Part shown: piece by piece, positions 1-5,055 of the stretch
Position numbering within the stretch: position 1 is the stretch's first letter
Layout of the letters: every line of letters begins with the position of its first letter
Assembly: GCA_964361655.1 (NCBI GenBank)
Contig: CAYIBD010000038.1
Location: forward strand, 1-5,862
Source of the DNA: CAYIBD01 sp964361655
Lineage (GTDB): Bacteria; Patescibacteriota; Minisyncoccia; Sungbacterales; SURF-37
Direction of reading: 5' to 3'
DNA: 5,862 nt
Notes under the pieces: generated by a model
The model's database searches: none
The model's input: the letters and a program-made list of their open reading frames with translations, nothing else
Told to the model about the DNA's origin: nothing
Position numbers and translations under genes: made by a program

Positions 1-938
1 GTCCGCTCCACCACCGAGACCAGCATGATGTTCATGATGCCGATGCCGCCGACCACCAGGGCAATAAAAGCAATCGAGGTCAGAAATACGGTGAGGATGG
101 AGGTGATGTTGCCGAGGAGCGAAAGCGCGTCCTCCTGGGTGCGGATGGTGAAATCGTCTTTGGAGGGATCGGTAATGCGGTGGTTATGGCGGAGGAGGGA
201 GACAACGCGGCCTTGGGCAAATTCCACGGTGTAGTCGGATGCGGCCTGGGCAGTGATGACATTATAGTGATCAATGCCCAGGAGCTGCTTTTGGGCAACG
301 GTGATTGGGACCAAAACAAGATTATCCTGGTCCACGCCAAAGGGCCCGATCCCCTTTTCTTCCAAGACGCCGATGACCCGGAAGGTGGCGTCCTTCAAGC
401 GAACCGTTTTGCCGACCGGATCGCGCTCGCCAAAAAGGGTTTTCGAAAGCTCCGAACCAAGCACGGCCACGCGATTGAAAGAATCAACATCCGAGTTTGA
501 AAAGCTCCGGCCTCGGCTGATGCCGAAGTTGCGGATGTCAAAAAATTCCTCCGAGGTGCCATCGTAGGTGACGGTGGTGTCGTTATTCTCAAAAACAATT
601 TTTGCCTGTCCCCGAACTTCGGGCGCGGCTTTGGCAATGGCCGGCTCGCGGTTGAGGGCCTCAAGATCGGCCTTGACCAAGGTCTTGATGACCACGCCCT
701 GGACCGAGGGCGGAGAAGCAAAACGCGAGCCGCGCGTTGCGCCGGGCACGATAAAGATAAGGTTTGAGCCGATGCTCCGCACCTGATCCAGGATGAGGCG
801 CTCGGCTGAGCGGCCAATGGACATCAAGAGAATCACCGAGGCAATGCCAATGACAATGCCAACCATGGTCAGGAGCGAACGCACCTTGGCGTGGATCAAG
901 CCGCGGGACGCGGTTTTCATCGCGTCAACAACGTTCAT
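1..938 (-). CDS. MacB-type ABC transporter permease, C-terminus cut by window edge
   Basis: This is the membrane subunit of a MacB/FtsX-family ABC exporter, which couples ATP hydrolysis in the cytoplasm to movement of an extracytoplasmic domain. Reading the minus strand from ATG 938 gives 312 open codons with no stop before base 1. The start MNVVDAMKTASRGL followed by KVRSLLTMVGIVIGIASVILL is the typical MacB N-terminus, with a first membrane helix at about residues 20-42. Residues 45-270 form the extracytoplasmic (MacB-PCD-like) domain. A second helix at about 277-302 contains GGIGIMNIMLVSVVER, the hallmark just before the conserved 'RTREIG' coupling region, which lies beyond the edge along with the last two helices. 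ATG 938 lies 4 nt after the ATPase stop, so translation is probably coupled. No strong Shine-Dalgarno sequence is visible. Only the truncation by the window is odd. The substrate is unknown; the family call is confident. Confidence 0.92.
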   Translation of the reverse strand, partial: MNVVDAMKTASRGLIHAKVRSLLTMVGIVIGIASVILLMSIGRSAERLILDQVRSIGSNLIFIVPGATRGSRFASPPSVQGVVIKTLVKADLEALNREPAIAKAAPEVRGQAKIVFENNDTTVTYDGTSEEFFDIRNFGISRGRSFSNSDVDSFNRVAVLGSELSKTLFGERDPVGKTVRLKDATFRVIGVLEEKGIGPFGVDQDNLVLVPITVAQKQLLGIDHYNVITAQAASDYTVEFAQGRVVSLLRHNHRITDPSKDDFTIRTQEDALSLLGNITSILTVFLTSIAFIALVVGGIGIMNIMLVSVVER

Positions 939-942
939 GCCG

Positions 943-1656
943 CTATATCGGTGATGATGATTGTGTTACGTACCCCGTGTCTCGCGCCATCTCATCGGCC
1001 TCAATCCTGCCATCTTTAAGGTAGATCCGCCGCCGGGCATAGCCCGCGGTGTAGGTCTCGTGGGTTACGAGGACAATGGTGCGGCCGGCTTGGTTCAACC
1101 GCAGTAAAATCTCCATCACTTGGGTTCCGGCGGCCGAATCAAGGTTGCCGGTTGGCTCGTCGGCAAAGATCACCTCTGGATCGTTGACCAAGGCCCGGGC
1201 AATGGCTACGCGCTGTTTCTCGCCGCCCGAAAGCCGGCCGGCCTCTGTCGAGAGTTTTTCAGTCAGTCCCACTGAAGCCACCGCACGTTCAACAAGTGAT
1301 TTGCGATTGGCGATTAGTGAACTCGCGTAGAGCAGCGGGAGCTCGACATTTTCAAAAACCGTGGATCGGCCGAGAAGGTTAAAGGCCTGAAAGACAAAGC
1401 CCATCTTGCGGTTCCGAATCTCGGCGAGTTCCCGATCCGAGAGCTCATCCATGCGGCGTCCGGAAAAGGTGTAGGAACCGGCGGTGGGGCGGTCAAGGAA
1501 GCTCAAAATATGGAGCAGGGTTGACTTGCCAGAACCGGACGGCCCCATGATGGCCACGAATTCACCATCAGCAATCTCAAACGATACGCCCCGCAGCGCC
1601 GGAGTTACCACGCCATCGTTCTTGAATTCTTTGACGAGTCCCTGGACAATAATCAT
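943..1656 (-). CDS. ABC transporter ATP-binding protein (MacB/LolD type)
   Basis: This is the 237-aa nucleotide-binding subunit that powers the adjacent permease at the cytoplasmic face of the membrane. All catalytic motifs are intact: Walker A GPSGSGKST (residues 38-46), Q-loop Gln90 in FVFQAFNLL, signature LSGGEKQ (142-148), Walker B VIFADE with catalytic Glu167, D-loop NLD (171-173) and switch His199 in VTHE. The 'FQAFNLL' Q-loop and 'LSGGEKQRVAIARAL' are typical of the LolD/MacB/FtsE branch of exporters, and the length fits a free-standing ATPase. Its ATG overlaps the adaptor stop as ATGA (1653-1656), the classic arrangement for translational coupling, and the permease starts 4 nt after its stop. 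The C-terminal tail after the H-loop is short and unremarkable. The transported compound cannot be deduced; peptides, lipoproteins or antimicrobials are known substrates of relatives. Confidence 0.95.
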   Translation of the reverse strand: MIIVQGLVKEFKNDGVVTPALRGVSFEIADGEFVAIMGPSGSGKSTLLHILSFLDRPTAGSYTFSGRRMDELSDRELAEIRNRKMGFVFQAFNLLGRSTVFENVELPLLYASSLIANRKSLVERAVASVGLTEKLSTEAGRLSGGEKQRVAIARALVNDPEVIFADEPTGNLDSAAGTQVMEILLRLNQAGRTIVLVTHETYTAGYARRRIYLKDGRIEADEMARDTGYVTQSSSPI

Positions 1657-3173
1657 TCCTGCTCGGCCCTGGCCGCGACATTCAAGACCTTGTCGCCCTC
1701 GGCAAGACCAGAGAGAATCTCCACTATGCCGTCGCGGCCGCGGATGCCGATTACAATTTCGACCTCGCGGGTCTCATTGCTCTCGAGCTTGCGCACCAAT
1801 GCCCCCTGGTCGCGTTCAAGAATGGCCGATTGCGGCAGGATAAGAACGCCCGACTTTTTTTGGGTCTCAATGGCAAGATTTGCGGTGAGGCCGCTTTTCA
1901 GGCGCGGGTCCGGTTTCTCGAAGGCGACCCTGATTTCAAAATTTACGACACCCTCAATCACGGTCTCGGCCGGATCTACTGCCCTGACCCGGCCGCCAAA
2001 CGTTTCACCCGGGAAGGCGTCTACGCTCATGCGAACAGGGTTCCCGACGAGGATATTCCCGACATCCACCTCGGGGACGTTGGCCTTGATTTCAAAGGCC
2101 ACATCCGATATCAGCGAAACCACGGGGGCATTGGCAGCCACGACCTCGCCTACGTCAAATTCAATTTTGGTCACCAGGCCGCCTACCGGCGCGCGGATTA
2201 CGGATTTGGCAAACTCGGCCCGGACAACATCAACCTTGGCTTTGGCCTCCTGGCTCAAGGCCTGCTGGGCTCGAATGGCCTCGGGGCTGGCTCCGGCGAG
2301 CTTGAGCTTGAGTTCCTCTTTTCCGATCAAGTAATCTGCCTCGGCCGCCGAAACATTGCCCATAGCCGTGTTTATGTTGGCTCTGGCGGTTGAGACATTT
2401 GACTTATAGGTATCAAGCGTGGCCTGGGGAAGCGATCCGCCGGCCAAAGCCAGATTCAGGGCGAGCGCCGCCTTGTCGAGGAATGACCGGAGCCGACCAA
2501 GATTGGTCTTGGCGGCATCGGCATGGGGCTCAAGATCGCTTGCAACAGTCAGGCCGCCAAGCTCGGCCGGCCAAGAGGTGAGGAGCGACTCCATGGCCAG
2601 GCGCTCGCTCTCAACGCTCGTCTCCAGGGCCACATCGGCAATGGTAAAGTTGAGTTGCGGATTTGCGGTCCGCGGGTTGGAGAAAAATTGATCCACTTTC
2701 GTCCTCACCGCATCATCCGCCTTGGTAAAGGCATCCTGCAGCGCGTCGAAAAGGGATTGCTGGGCATCACGGACTTTCGCCTCCTGGACGCTAATTTCTT
2801 CTCTCCGCGTTCCGCGCCTTAATTCGTCCAACTTGGCCTCTTCGGCTTTGAGCCGCGCCTCGGCTTCGGCAAGTTCAGCCAAGAGCGATGCGCTCTCGAG
2901 TTGGGCCAAGAGTGCACCGGCCGCCACGCGATCGCCAACCTTGATTGGCAACCGGCCGAGCCGCCCGCCTTTCTCAAAGGCAAGTTCCAGCCGGCTTGCC
3001 GGCTCCACCTGGCCGGTCACGTTCACCTCTTGCACTACGTCGCCCCGCCGGACCGTTATGAAATCATTGGAGGGCCGCTGGATGCGACCAAGCCAAAATC
3101 CGCCAATCAGCGCAGCGAGGGCAAGAATTGACCCCCCAAACCAAATAAGCTTGCGATGGTAAACCCACGGCAT
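1653..3173 (-). CDS. MacA/HlyD-family periplasmic adaptor (membrane fusion) protein
   Basis: This is the adaptor subunit of the MacAB-like exporter, anchored in the cytoplasmic membrane and extending outward. With ATG 3173 it has 506 residues: a short cytoplasmic N-terminus, a membrane helix at about 9-28, the first lipoyl half (about 45-93, GGRLGRLPIKVGDRV), a long helical hairpin region (about 95-323), the second lipoyl half (about 325-350, IRAPVGGLVTKIEFDVGEVV), then beta-barrel and membrane-proximal domains ending in LPQSAIL...GLAEGDKVLNV. The hairpin carries two similar 'LxxG(T/A)xxEEI/EAIxxQ' segments (about 118-135 and 292-309) separated by a helical insertion of about 150 residues. 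I chose ATG 3173 because GGAG lies 4 nt upstream. GTG 3218 and ATG 3191 are in frame but have no ribosome-binding site. It overlaps the ATPase gene by 4 nt. In a single-membrane cell the adaptor would act without a TolC-type outer channel; that is inference. Confidence 0.9.
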   Translation of the reverse strand: MPWVYHRKLIWFGGSILALAALIGGFWLGRIQRPSNDFITVRRGDVVQEVNVTGQVEPASRLELAFEKGGRLGRLPIKVGDRVAAGALLAQLESASLLAELAEAEARLKAEEAKLDELRRGTRREEISVQEAKVRDAQQSLFDALQDAFTKADDAVRTKVDQFFSNPRTANPQLNFTIADVALETSVESERLAMESLLTSWPAELGGLTVASDLEPHADAAKTNLGRLRSFLDKAALALNLALAGGSLPQATLDTYKSNVSTARANINTAMGNVSAAEADYLIGKEELKLKLAGASPEAIRAQQALSQEAKAKVDVVRAEFAKSVIRAPVGGLVTKIEFDVGEVVAANAPVVSLISDVAFEIKANVPEVDVGNILVGNPVRMSVDAFPGETFGGRVRAVDPAETVIEGVVNFEIRVAFEKPDPRLKSGLTANLAIETQKKSGVLILPQSAILERDQGALVRKLESNETREVEIVIGIRGRDGIVEILSGLAEGDKVLNVAARAEQE

Positions 3174-3177
3174 ACCA

Positions 3178-3200
3178 CTCCATTCGTGCATCGAATGGGG
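3178..3200 (-). promoter_or_regulatory. Hairpin over the adaptor ribosome-binding site
   Basis: CCATTCG (3180-3186) and CGAATGG (3192-3198) form a perfect 7-bp stem with a 5-nt loop just upstream of ATG 3173. On the mRNA, two bases of the GGAG ribosome-binding site (3181-3178) sit inside the stem, and the C8 run next to it can pair with one more. This could damp adaptor translation unless ribosomes arriving from the Nudix gene open it, or it could be a DNA operator. Seen in sequence; the function is inferred. Confidence 0.4.
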
Positions 3201-3229
3201 GGGGATTGCAACCAGCACCGCGTCTCGCG

Positions 3230-3691
3230 CTACGGACGCAGTTGCGCCACGGCTGCGAGTACGGTTTTAAATCCAGGCAAGAGTTTCAGCTTCGGTGCTT
3301 GGCGCACCGTGACCCACTGATGACGCTCGGCCTCCCAGTCGAGGCGGATCCGAGGCGCACGCACCTCGACGAGCACCGGGTGCACGATCCAGGTCTTGCG
3401 GTAGCGCGGCGCTTCCTGATGCAAGATCCTACCGAGCCGGACGTGTTTGATATCTTTCTCGCGGATACCAACCTCTTCCCGTAATTCATCCTTCACCTTC
3501 TCTACCAAGCTCCGCTTGTCATCCAGAAATCCAGAGATCCCGTTCCAGTAGCCGGGGTAGAAGTTCAGCTTCCGGCTCCGTTGGACAAGGAGAATCTTGC
3601 CGCCGTGGCGCACCACGCAATTCATCACCGGCGCCCACCGGGCGCGGGTGTAGTCAACTTGGCCGGGCTTGGGTTTGAATTTTTCCATCAT
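3230..3691 (-). CDS. Nudix hydrolase with altered Nudix box
   Basis: This is a 153-aa cytoplasmic Nudix-fold protein; the family hydrolyses nucleoside diphosphates linked to another group, using Mg2+. The box is G54-x5-R60-x7-D68-E-L-x-E-E73-x-G75-I76. The metal-binding ELxEE acidic residues and the glycines are kept, but the usual first Glu is Arg60 and the usual Arg of 'REUxEE' is Asp68, a reciprocal charge exchange. The strand before it (KILLVQRS, 32-39) and the NFYPGYWNGISGFLDD segment are typical of the fold. Start: AGGTGA lies just upstream of ATG 3691 (next codon ATG 3688 is also possible); in-frame ATG 3721 lies inside the toxin gene. The toxin's TGA stop is embedded in this ribosome-binding site, with 4 nt between stop and start, so expression is coupled to the toxin-antitoxin pair. 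The stop lies 56 nt before the adaptor start. The substrate is unknown. Confidence 0.88.
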   Translation of the reverse strand: MMEKFKPKPGQVDYTRARWAPVMNCVVRHGGKILLVQRSRKLNFYPGYWNGISGFLDDKRSLVEKVKDELREEVGIREKDIKHVRLGRILHQEAPRYRKTWIVHPVLVEVRAPRIRLDWEAERHQWVTVRQAPKLKLLPGFKTVLAAVAQLRP

Positions 3692-3695
3692 CGAT

Positions 3696-3968
3696 TCACC
3701 TGCGCAATTTGTAGACCTCATCCCGCCGGCCGATGGCGTGGACGGTAATCAATCTCTTTGCGTCTTCGATTTCATAGATAACTCGCCAATCCCCAACCCG
3801 CAATTTGAAAAAGCCCCGCCACGGTTCACCGAGTGGGAAAGGCGTGATCGAATCAAAATGTTCTACGAACCACGTGAGCTTCTCCACGACGCGACGCCGC
3901 ACTGTACCATCAAGTCGATTCAGATCCGCCTCGGCCTCTCGCCTAACACTGAACCGCCACTCATCCAT
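3696..3968 (-). CDS. RelE/ParE-superfamily toxin
   Basis: This 90-aa protein has the size and pattern of type II toxins of the RelE fold, which cleave mRNA at the ribosome or, in ParE relatives, poison gyrase. Family landmarks are the N-terminal helices (AEADLNRLDGTVRRRVVEKL, 12-31), the central strand pair FFKLRVGDWRVIYEI (53-67) with Arg57, Arg62 and Tyr65, and the C-terminal HAIGRRDEVYK (77-87) with Arg81/Arg82 and Tyr86, matching the basic and tyrosine positions of ribosome-dependent RelE-like nucleases. I therefore favour mRNA interferase over gyrase poison, as inference. GGTGA upstream of ATG 3968 serves as ribosome-binding site. The start is 6 nt after the antitoxin stop, the usual antitoxin-first order. 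The gene appears intact. Confidence 0.88.
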   Translation of the reverse strand: MDEWRFSVRREAEADLNRLDGTVRRRVVEKLTWFVEHFDSITPFPLGEPWRGFFKLRVGDWRVIYEIEDAKRLITVHAIGRRDEVYKLRR

Positions 3969-3974
3969 AGAAGA

Positions 3975-4181
3975 TCACCGGCGGTACCTGGCGAGGATCT
4001 CACGGAGATCACGTACTTTTCCGTCTTGTTTTGATTGGATTGACCGCCTGAGGCGACGGGCGAACTCTGGACGCAACGAGAGACCGCGGTCGGGGTCGGC
4101 CATAAGTTCCCGAAAAACCCCGATGACCTGTCGCCGGGCTATCTCGGCGATCTTTTTTTCTTGTACGAACGCTTTTGCCAT
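3975..4181 (-). CDS. Small antitoxin partner of the RelE-type toxin
   Basis: This is a 68-aa basic protein immediately upstream of the RelE-type toxin. I do not see a clear ribbon-helix-helix or helix-turn-helix signature. It is mostly predicted helical (AFVQEKKIAEIARRQVIGVFRELMADP, about 4-30), followed by GLSLRPEFARRLRRSI, a pattern I associate with short antitoxin-like proteins paired with RelE toxins. The assignment rests mainly on position, size and order. ATG 4181 is the only sensible start. AGGAT lies upstream but also forms the promoter -10 box, so the transcript may begin at the start codon itself and lack a ribosome-binding site. By analogy with other pairs it would bind and neutralise the toxin and perhaps repress its own promoter. 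Confidence 0.75.
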   Translation of the reverse strand: MAKAFVQEKKIAEIARRQVIGVFRELMADPDRGLSLRPEFARRLRRSIQSKQDGKVRDLREILARYRR

Positions 4182-4187
4182 ATCGCT

Positions 4188-4216
4188 ATCCTACCACGTT
4201 CAGCCAACAAGCTCAA
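4188..4216 (-). promoter_or_regulatory. Promoter of the antitoxin-toxin-Nudix operon
   Basis: On the minus strand TTGAGC (4216-4211), a 17-nt spacer and TAGGAT (4193-4188) match the sigma-70 consensus at 4 of 6 bases each. Six nt separate the -10 box from ATG 4181, so the predicted start of transcription is the A of the ATG. This implies a leaderless message. Read by eye, not scored. Confidence 0.5.
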
Positions 4217-4220
4217 CGAT

Positions 4221-4278
4221 ACCCCGTCGGGGTGCGTCGCTCCGCACGGCAGGAGCCGCGAGAGTCTGTGCTGTCCGT
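4221..4278. other. Hairpin-rich spacer between hicA and the second toxin-antitoxin operon
   Basis: Three inverted repeats are packed here: ACCCC/GGGGT (4221-4225 and 4229-4233), GTGCG/CGCAC (4232-4236 and 4243-4247) and ACGGCAG pairing with CTG(T)CCGT (4246-4252 and 4271-4278). The last begins at the hicA stop. No T-run follows any of them on either strand, so this is not a standard intrinsic terminator. It may stabilise the hicBA 3' end or impede read-through into the next operon. Confidence 0.35.
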
Positions 4279-4463
4279 CATGCCTCTTCCCACCTATCCT
4301 CGGGTATGCCTGCCTGTCGCAAGATTTTCGCAACGAGCGCCTTTGAAATATCGCCGCGGTGCGGGTTTGGCATGCGTACCTTGAGTGGACCGCTCCTCAT
4401 GTATAAATGACGGCCGCCGTGGTGCGGGCCGTCAAATCCGAATTGCCGGAACTTTCGTACCAA
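4278..4463 (-). CDS. hicA: HicA-family toxin, 5' end interrupted by an in-frame TGA
   Basis: HicA toxins are small mRNA-cleaving proteins with a double-stranded-RNA-binding-like fold. What remains open is 61 codons from a TTG at 4463: VRKFRQFGFDGP (first helix), HHGGRHLYM with the catalytic-type histidine, a strand ending in MPNPHRGDIS, and KALVAKILRQAGI (last helix). Homologues usually begin about ten residues earlier. Here those residues are present in the same frame from ATG 4490 (MPKSIS, then TGA 4472-4470, then RKLVRKF), overlapping the hicB end by 8 nt as expected for the pair. A single nonsense codon, replacing a position that is often Gly or an aromatic, therefore disables the natural start. 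The protein is either dead, made at low level by read-through (UGA followed by C), or restarted at TTG 4463. A sequencing error is also possible. The fold assignment is firm; activity is doubtful. Confidence 0.72.
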   Translation of the reverse strand: MVRKFRQFGFDGPHHGGRHLYMRSGPLKVRMPNPHRGDISKALVAKILRQAGIPEDRWEEA

Positions 4464-4490
4464 CTTCCGTCACGAGATGCTCTTAGGCAT
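4464..4490 (-). other. Severed N-terminal codons of hicA with premature TGA
   Basis: On the minus strand, ATG 4490 followed by CCT AAG AGC ATC TCG reads MPKSIS, then TGA (4472-4470), then CGG AAG, continuing into the hicA body without a frame change. The ATG overlaps the hicB stop (TAA 4485-4483). This marks the ancestral toxin start. Confidence 0.65.
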
Positions 4491-4728
4491 GGAGAGCCAT
4501 CCGCCGCCGCTGCACTTCTACCTTCAACCCCGGAATGGAATCACCGTCGCGGAGCTTCAAAAGCAGCCAGCCCTCCAGCGCCTCTCGCAGCTCTCTCCGG
4601 CAATTTTCGAGATGCTTGGCGTTGGCCCATACCCCCCGCAGGCCAGGGATTTCACCGTAGTACGTTTTATCCTCCAGAAGCTCGTAGCGAGCCCGGCCGA
4701 GCTGTTTTTCAATAAATTCACTTAACAT
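4483..4728 (-). CDS. hicB: HicB-like antitoxin
   Basis: This is an 81-aa antitoxin of the HicB family, which masks HicA through a partial RNase H-like fold. The signature YELLEDKTYYGEIPGLRGVWANA (about 15-37) is the strand-strand core, followed by the helix CRRELREALEGWLLLKLRDGD (43-63) and a short tail GLKVEVQRRRM. No C-terminal helix-turn-helix or ribbon-helix-helix domain follows, so any autoregulation would need another protein. Order is hicB before hicA, the reverse of the E. coli arrangement but common among short versions. ATG 4728 has no Shine-Dalgarno sequence and sits exactly where transcription is predicted to start. The last codons overlap the ancestral hicA start by 8 nt. If the toxin is dead, this antitoxin is an orphan that may still neutralise related toxins. 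Confidence 0.85.
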   Translation of the reverse strand: MLSEFIEKQLGRARYELLEDKTYYGEIPGLRGVWANAKHLENCRRELREALEGWLLLKLRDGDSIPGLKVEVQRRRMALHA

Positions 4729-4734
4729 AGTTCA

Positions 4735-4763
4735 ATGCTACTACGCCCCACGCCCAATGGCAA
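4735..4763 (-). promoter_or_regulatory. Promoter of hicBA, predicted leaderless
   Basis: TTGCCA (4763-4758, 5/6 to consensus), a 17-nt spacer and TAGCAT (4740-4735, 4/6) lie upstream of hicB on the minus strand. Six nt separate the -10 box from ATG 4728, placing +1 on the A of the start codon. The absence of any Shine-Dalgarno sequence is consistent with a leaderless message. Confidence 0.55.
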
Positions 4764-4785
4764 CGCTTGTATTTCTTGCGGCGTA

Positions 4786-4814
4786 TTGACACACTAGTCA
4801 TCCCTTGCTATATG
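4786..4814 (+). promoter_or_regulatory. Strong promoter of the small RNA gene
   Basis: TTGACA (4786-4791, 6/6) is followed by a 17-nt spacer and TATATG (4809-4814, 4/6) preceded by TGC, an extended -10 element. Predicted +1 is about 4821. It diverges from the hicB promoter; the two -35 boxes are 22 bp apart. Confidence 0.7.
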
Positions 4815-4820
4815 AACCTT

Positions 4821-4943
4821 AGACGCTGGGTGTAGGCCGAGGGCCGAACAACGAGGCGTTTGTGGGACGCCTACAAGAGCGAAAGCTCGGAGACCCAGCA
4901 CCTCCGGCCAGTATGTCGTAAGACATCTGGCCGTCTTTATTTT
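4821..4943 (+). ncRNA. Predicted free-standing structured small RNA, family not recognised
   Basis: A transcript of about 123 nt is framed by a strong promoter and an intrinsic terminator, with no credible reading frame on the plus strand. By eye it folds as a multi-branch structure. P1 closes it (GCTGGGT 4825-4831 with ACCCAGC 4893-4899). P2 is GTAGGC 4832-4837 with GCCTAC 4869-4874, enclosing a small hairpin around 4848-4863. P3 is GAGC-GAAA-GCTC (4877-4888), capped by a GNRA tetraloop. A short unpaired linker ACCTC follows, then the terminator. An alternative stem AGGCGT 4854-4859 with ACGCCT 4867-4872 competes with P2. It lacks the conserved bases I would expect of SRP RNA, 6S, tmRNA, RNase P or the riboswitch classes I know. 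Nothing is encoded downstream on the same strand, so it acts in trans or is structural rather than a leader. The role is unknown. Confidence 0.6.
4905..4943 (+). terminator. Rho-independent terminator of the small RNA
   Basis: CGGCCAG (4905-4911) pairs with CTGGCCG (4927-4933) and ATGTC (4913-4917) pairs with GACAT (4922-4926), with one bulged T and a GTAA loop. The T-rich tail TCTTTATTTT follows directly. This is 12 base pairs with one bulge, oriented for plus-strand transcripts; the minus strand lacks a T-run after the stem. Confidence 0.88.
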
Positions 4944-5054
4944 CCATGACACTTTTACTTCTTCAATAACCAACCGCATGGATTTTCTTTATTTTAAGCC
5001 TTTTTCTTGCTTCTGCGTCCACTAAATTAGCTGGATTATAGAAAATGTTATGGG
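4944..5054. repeat. Direct repeat copy A, downstream of the methyltransferase gene
   Basis: This copy aligns without gaps to 5695-5805 over 111 bp, about 79 matches by hand count. The best parts are 4980-5016 (32 of 37) and 5037-5054 (TATAGAAAATGTTATGGG, 17 of 18). A 20-bp centre (5017-5036) is poorly conserved. It begins at the base after the small RNA T-tail and ends one base before the methyltransferase stop codon. On the minus strand an ATG (4979) sits exactly where copy B has the in-frame GTG (5730), and the next codons resemble each other, so it could be the severed 5' end of a related gene. Confidence 0.75.
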
Positions 5055-5055
5055 C

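Noticed and set aside
1690..2393. Long plus-strand open frames opposite the adaptor
   Set aside because: They are shadows of a GC-rich coding strand; the minus frame has full adaptor domains in order and the plus products are low in recognisable motifs.
3197..3204. G8 run as a phase-variation switch
   Set aside because: It lies upstream of the preferred start ATG 3173, so slippage would not shift the coding frame; it matters only for the leader hairpin.
4278..4490. UGA recoded as glycine (as in some CPR lineages) to explain the hicA stop
   Set aside because: The adaptor, RelE-type toxin, its antitoxin and hicA itself all end in TGA at sensible points, including an ATGA overlap, so UGA acts as a stop here.
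4821..4943. SRP RNA, 6S RNA or a riboswitch leader
   Set aside because: The SRP core bases are absent, there is no long 6S-type bulged hairpin, and the terminator is followed by no plus-strand gene, so a cis leader makes little sense.
4794..4979. Minus-strand open frame of 61 codons between hicB and the methyltransferase
   Set aside because: It runs antisense through the small RNA and its terminator, its residues match no family I know, and there is no ribosome-binding site. Only its first dozen codons are of interest, as part of repeat A.
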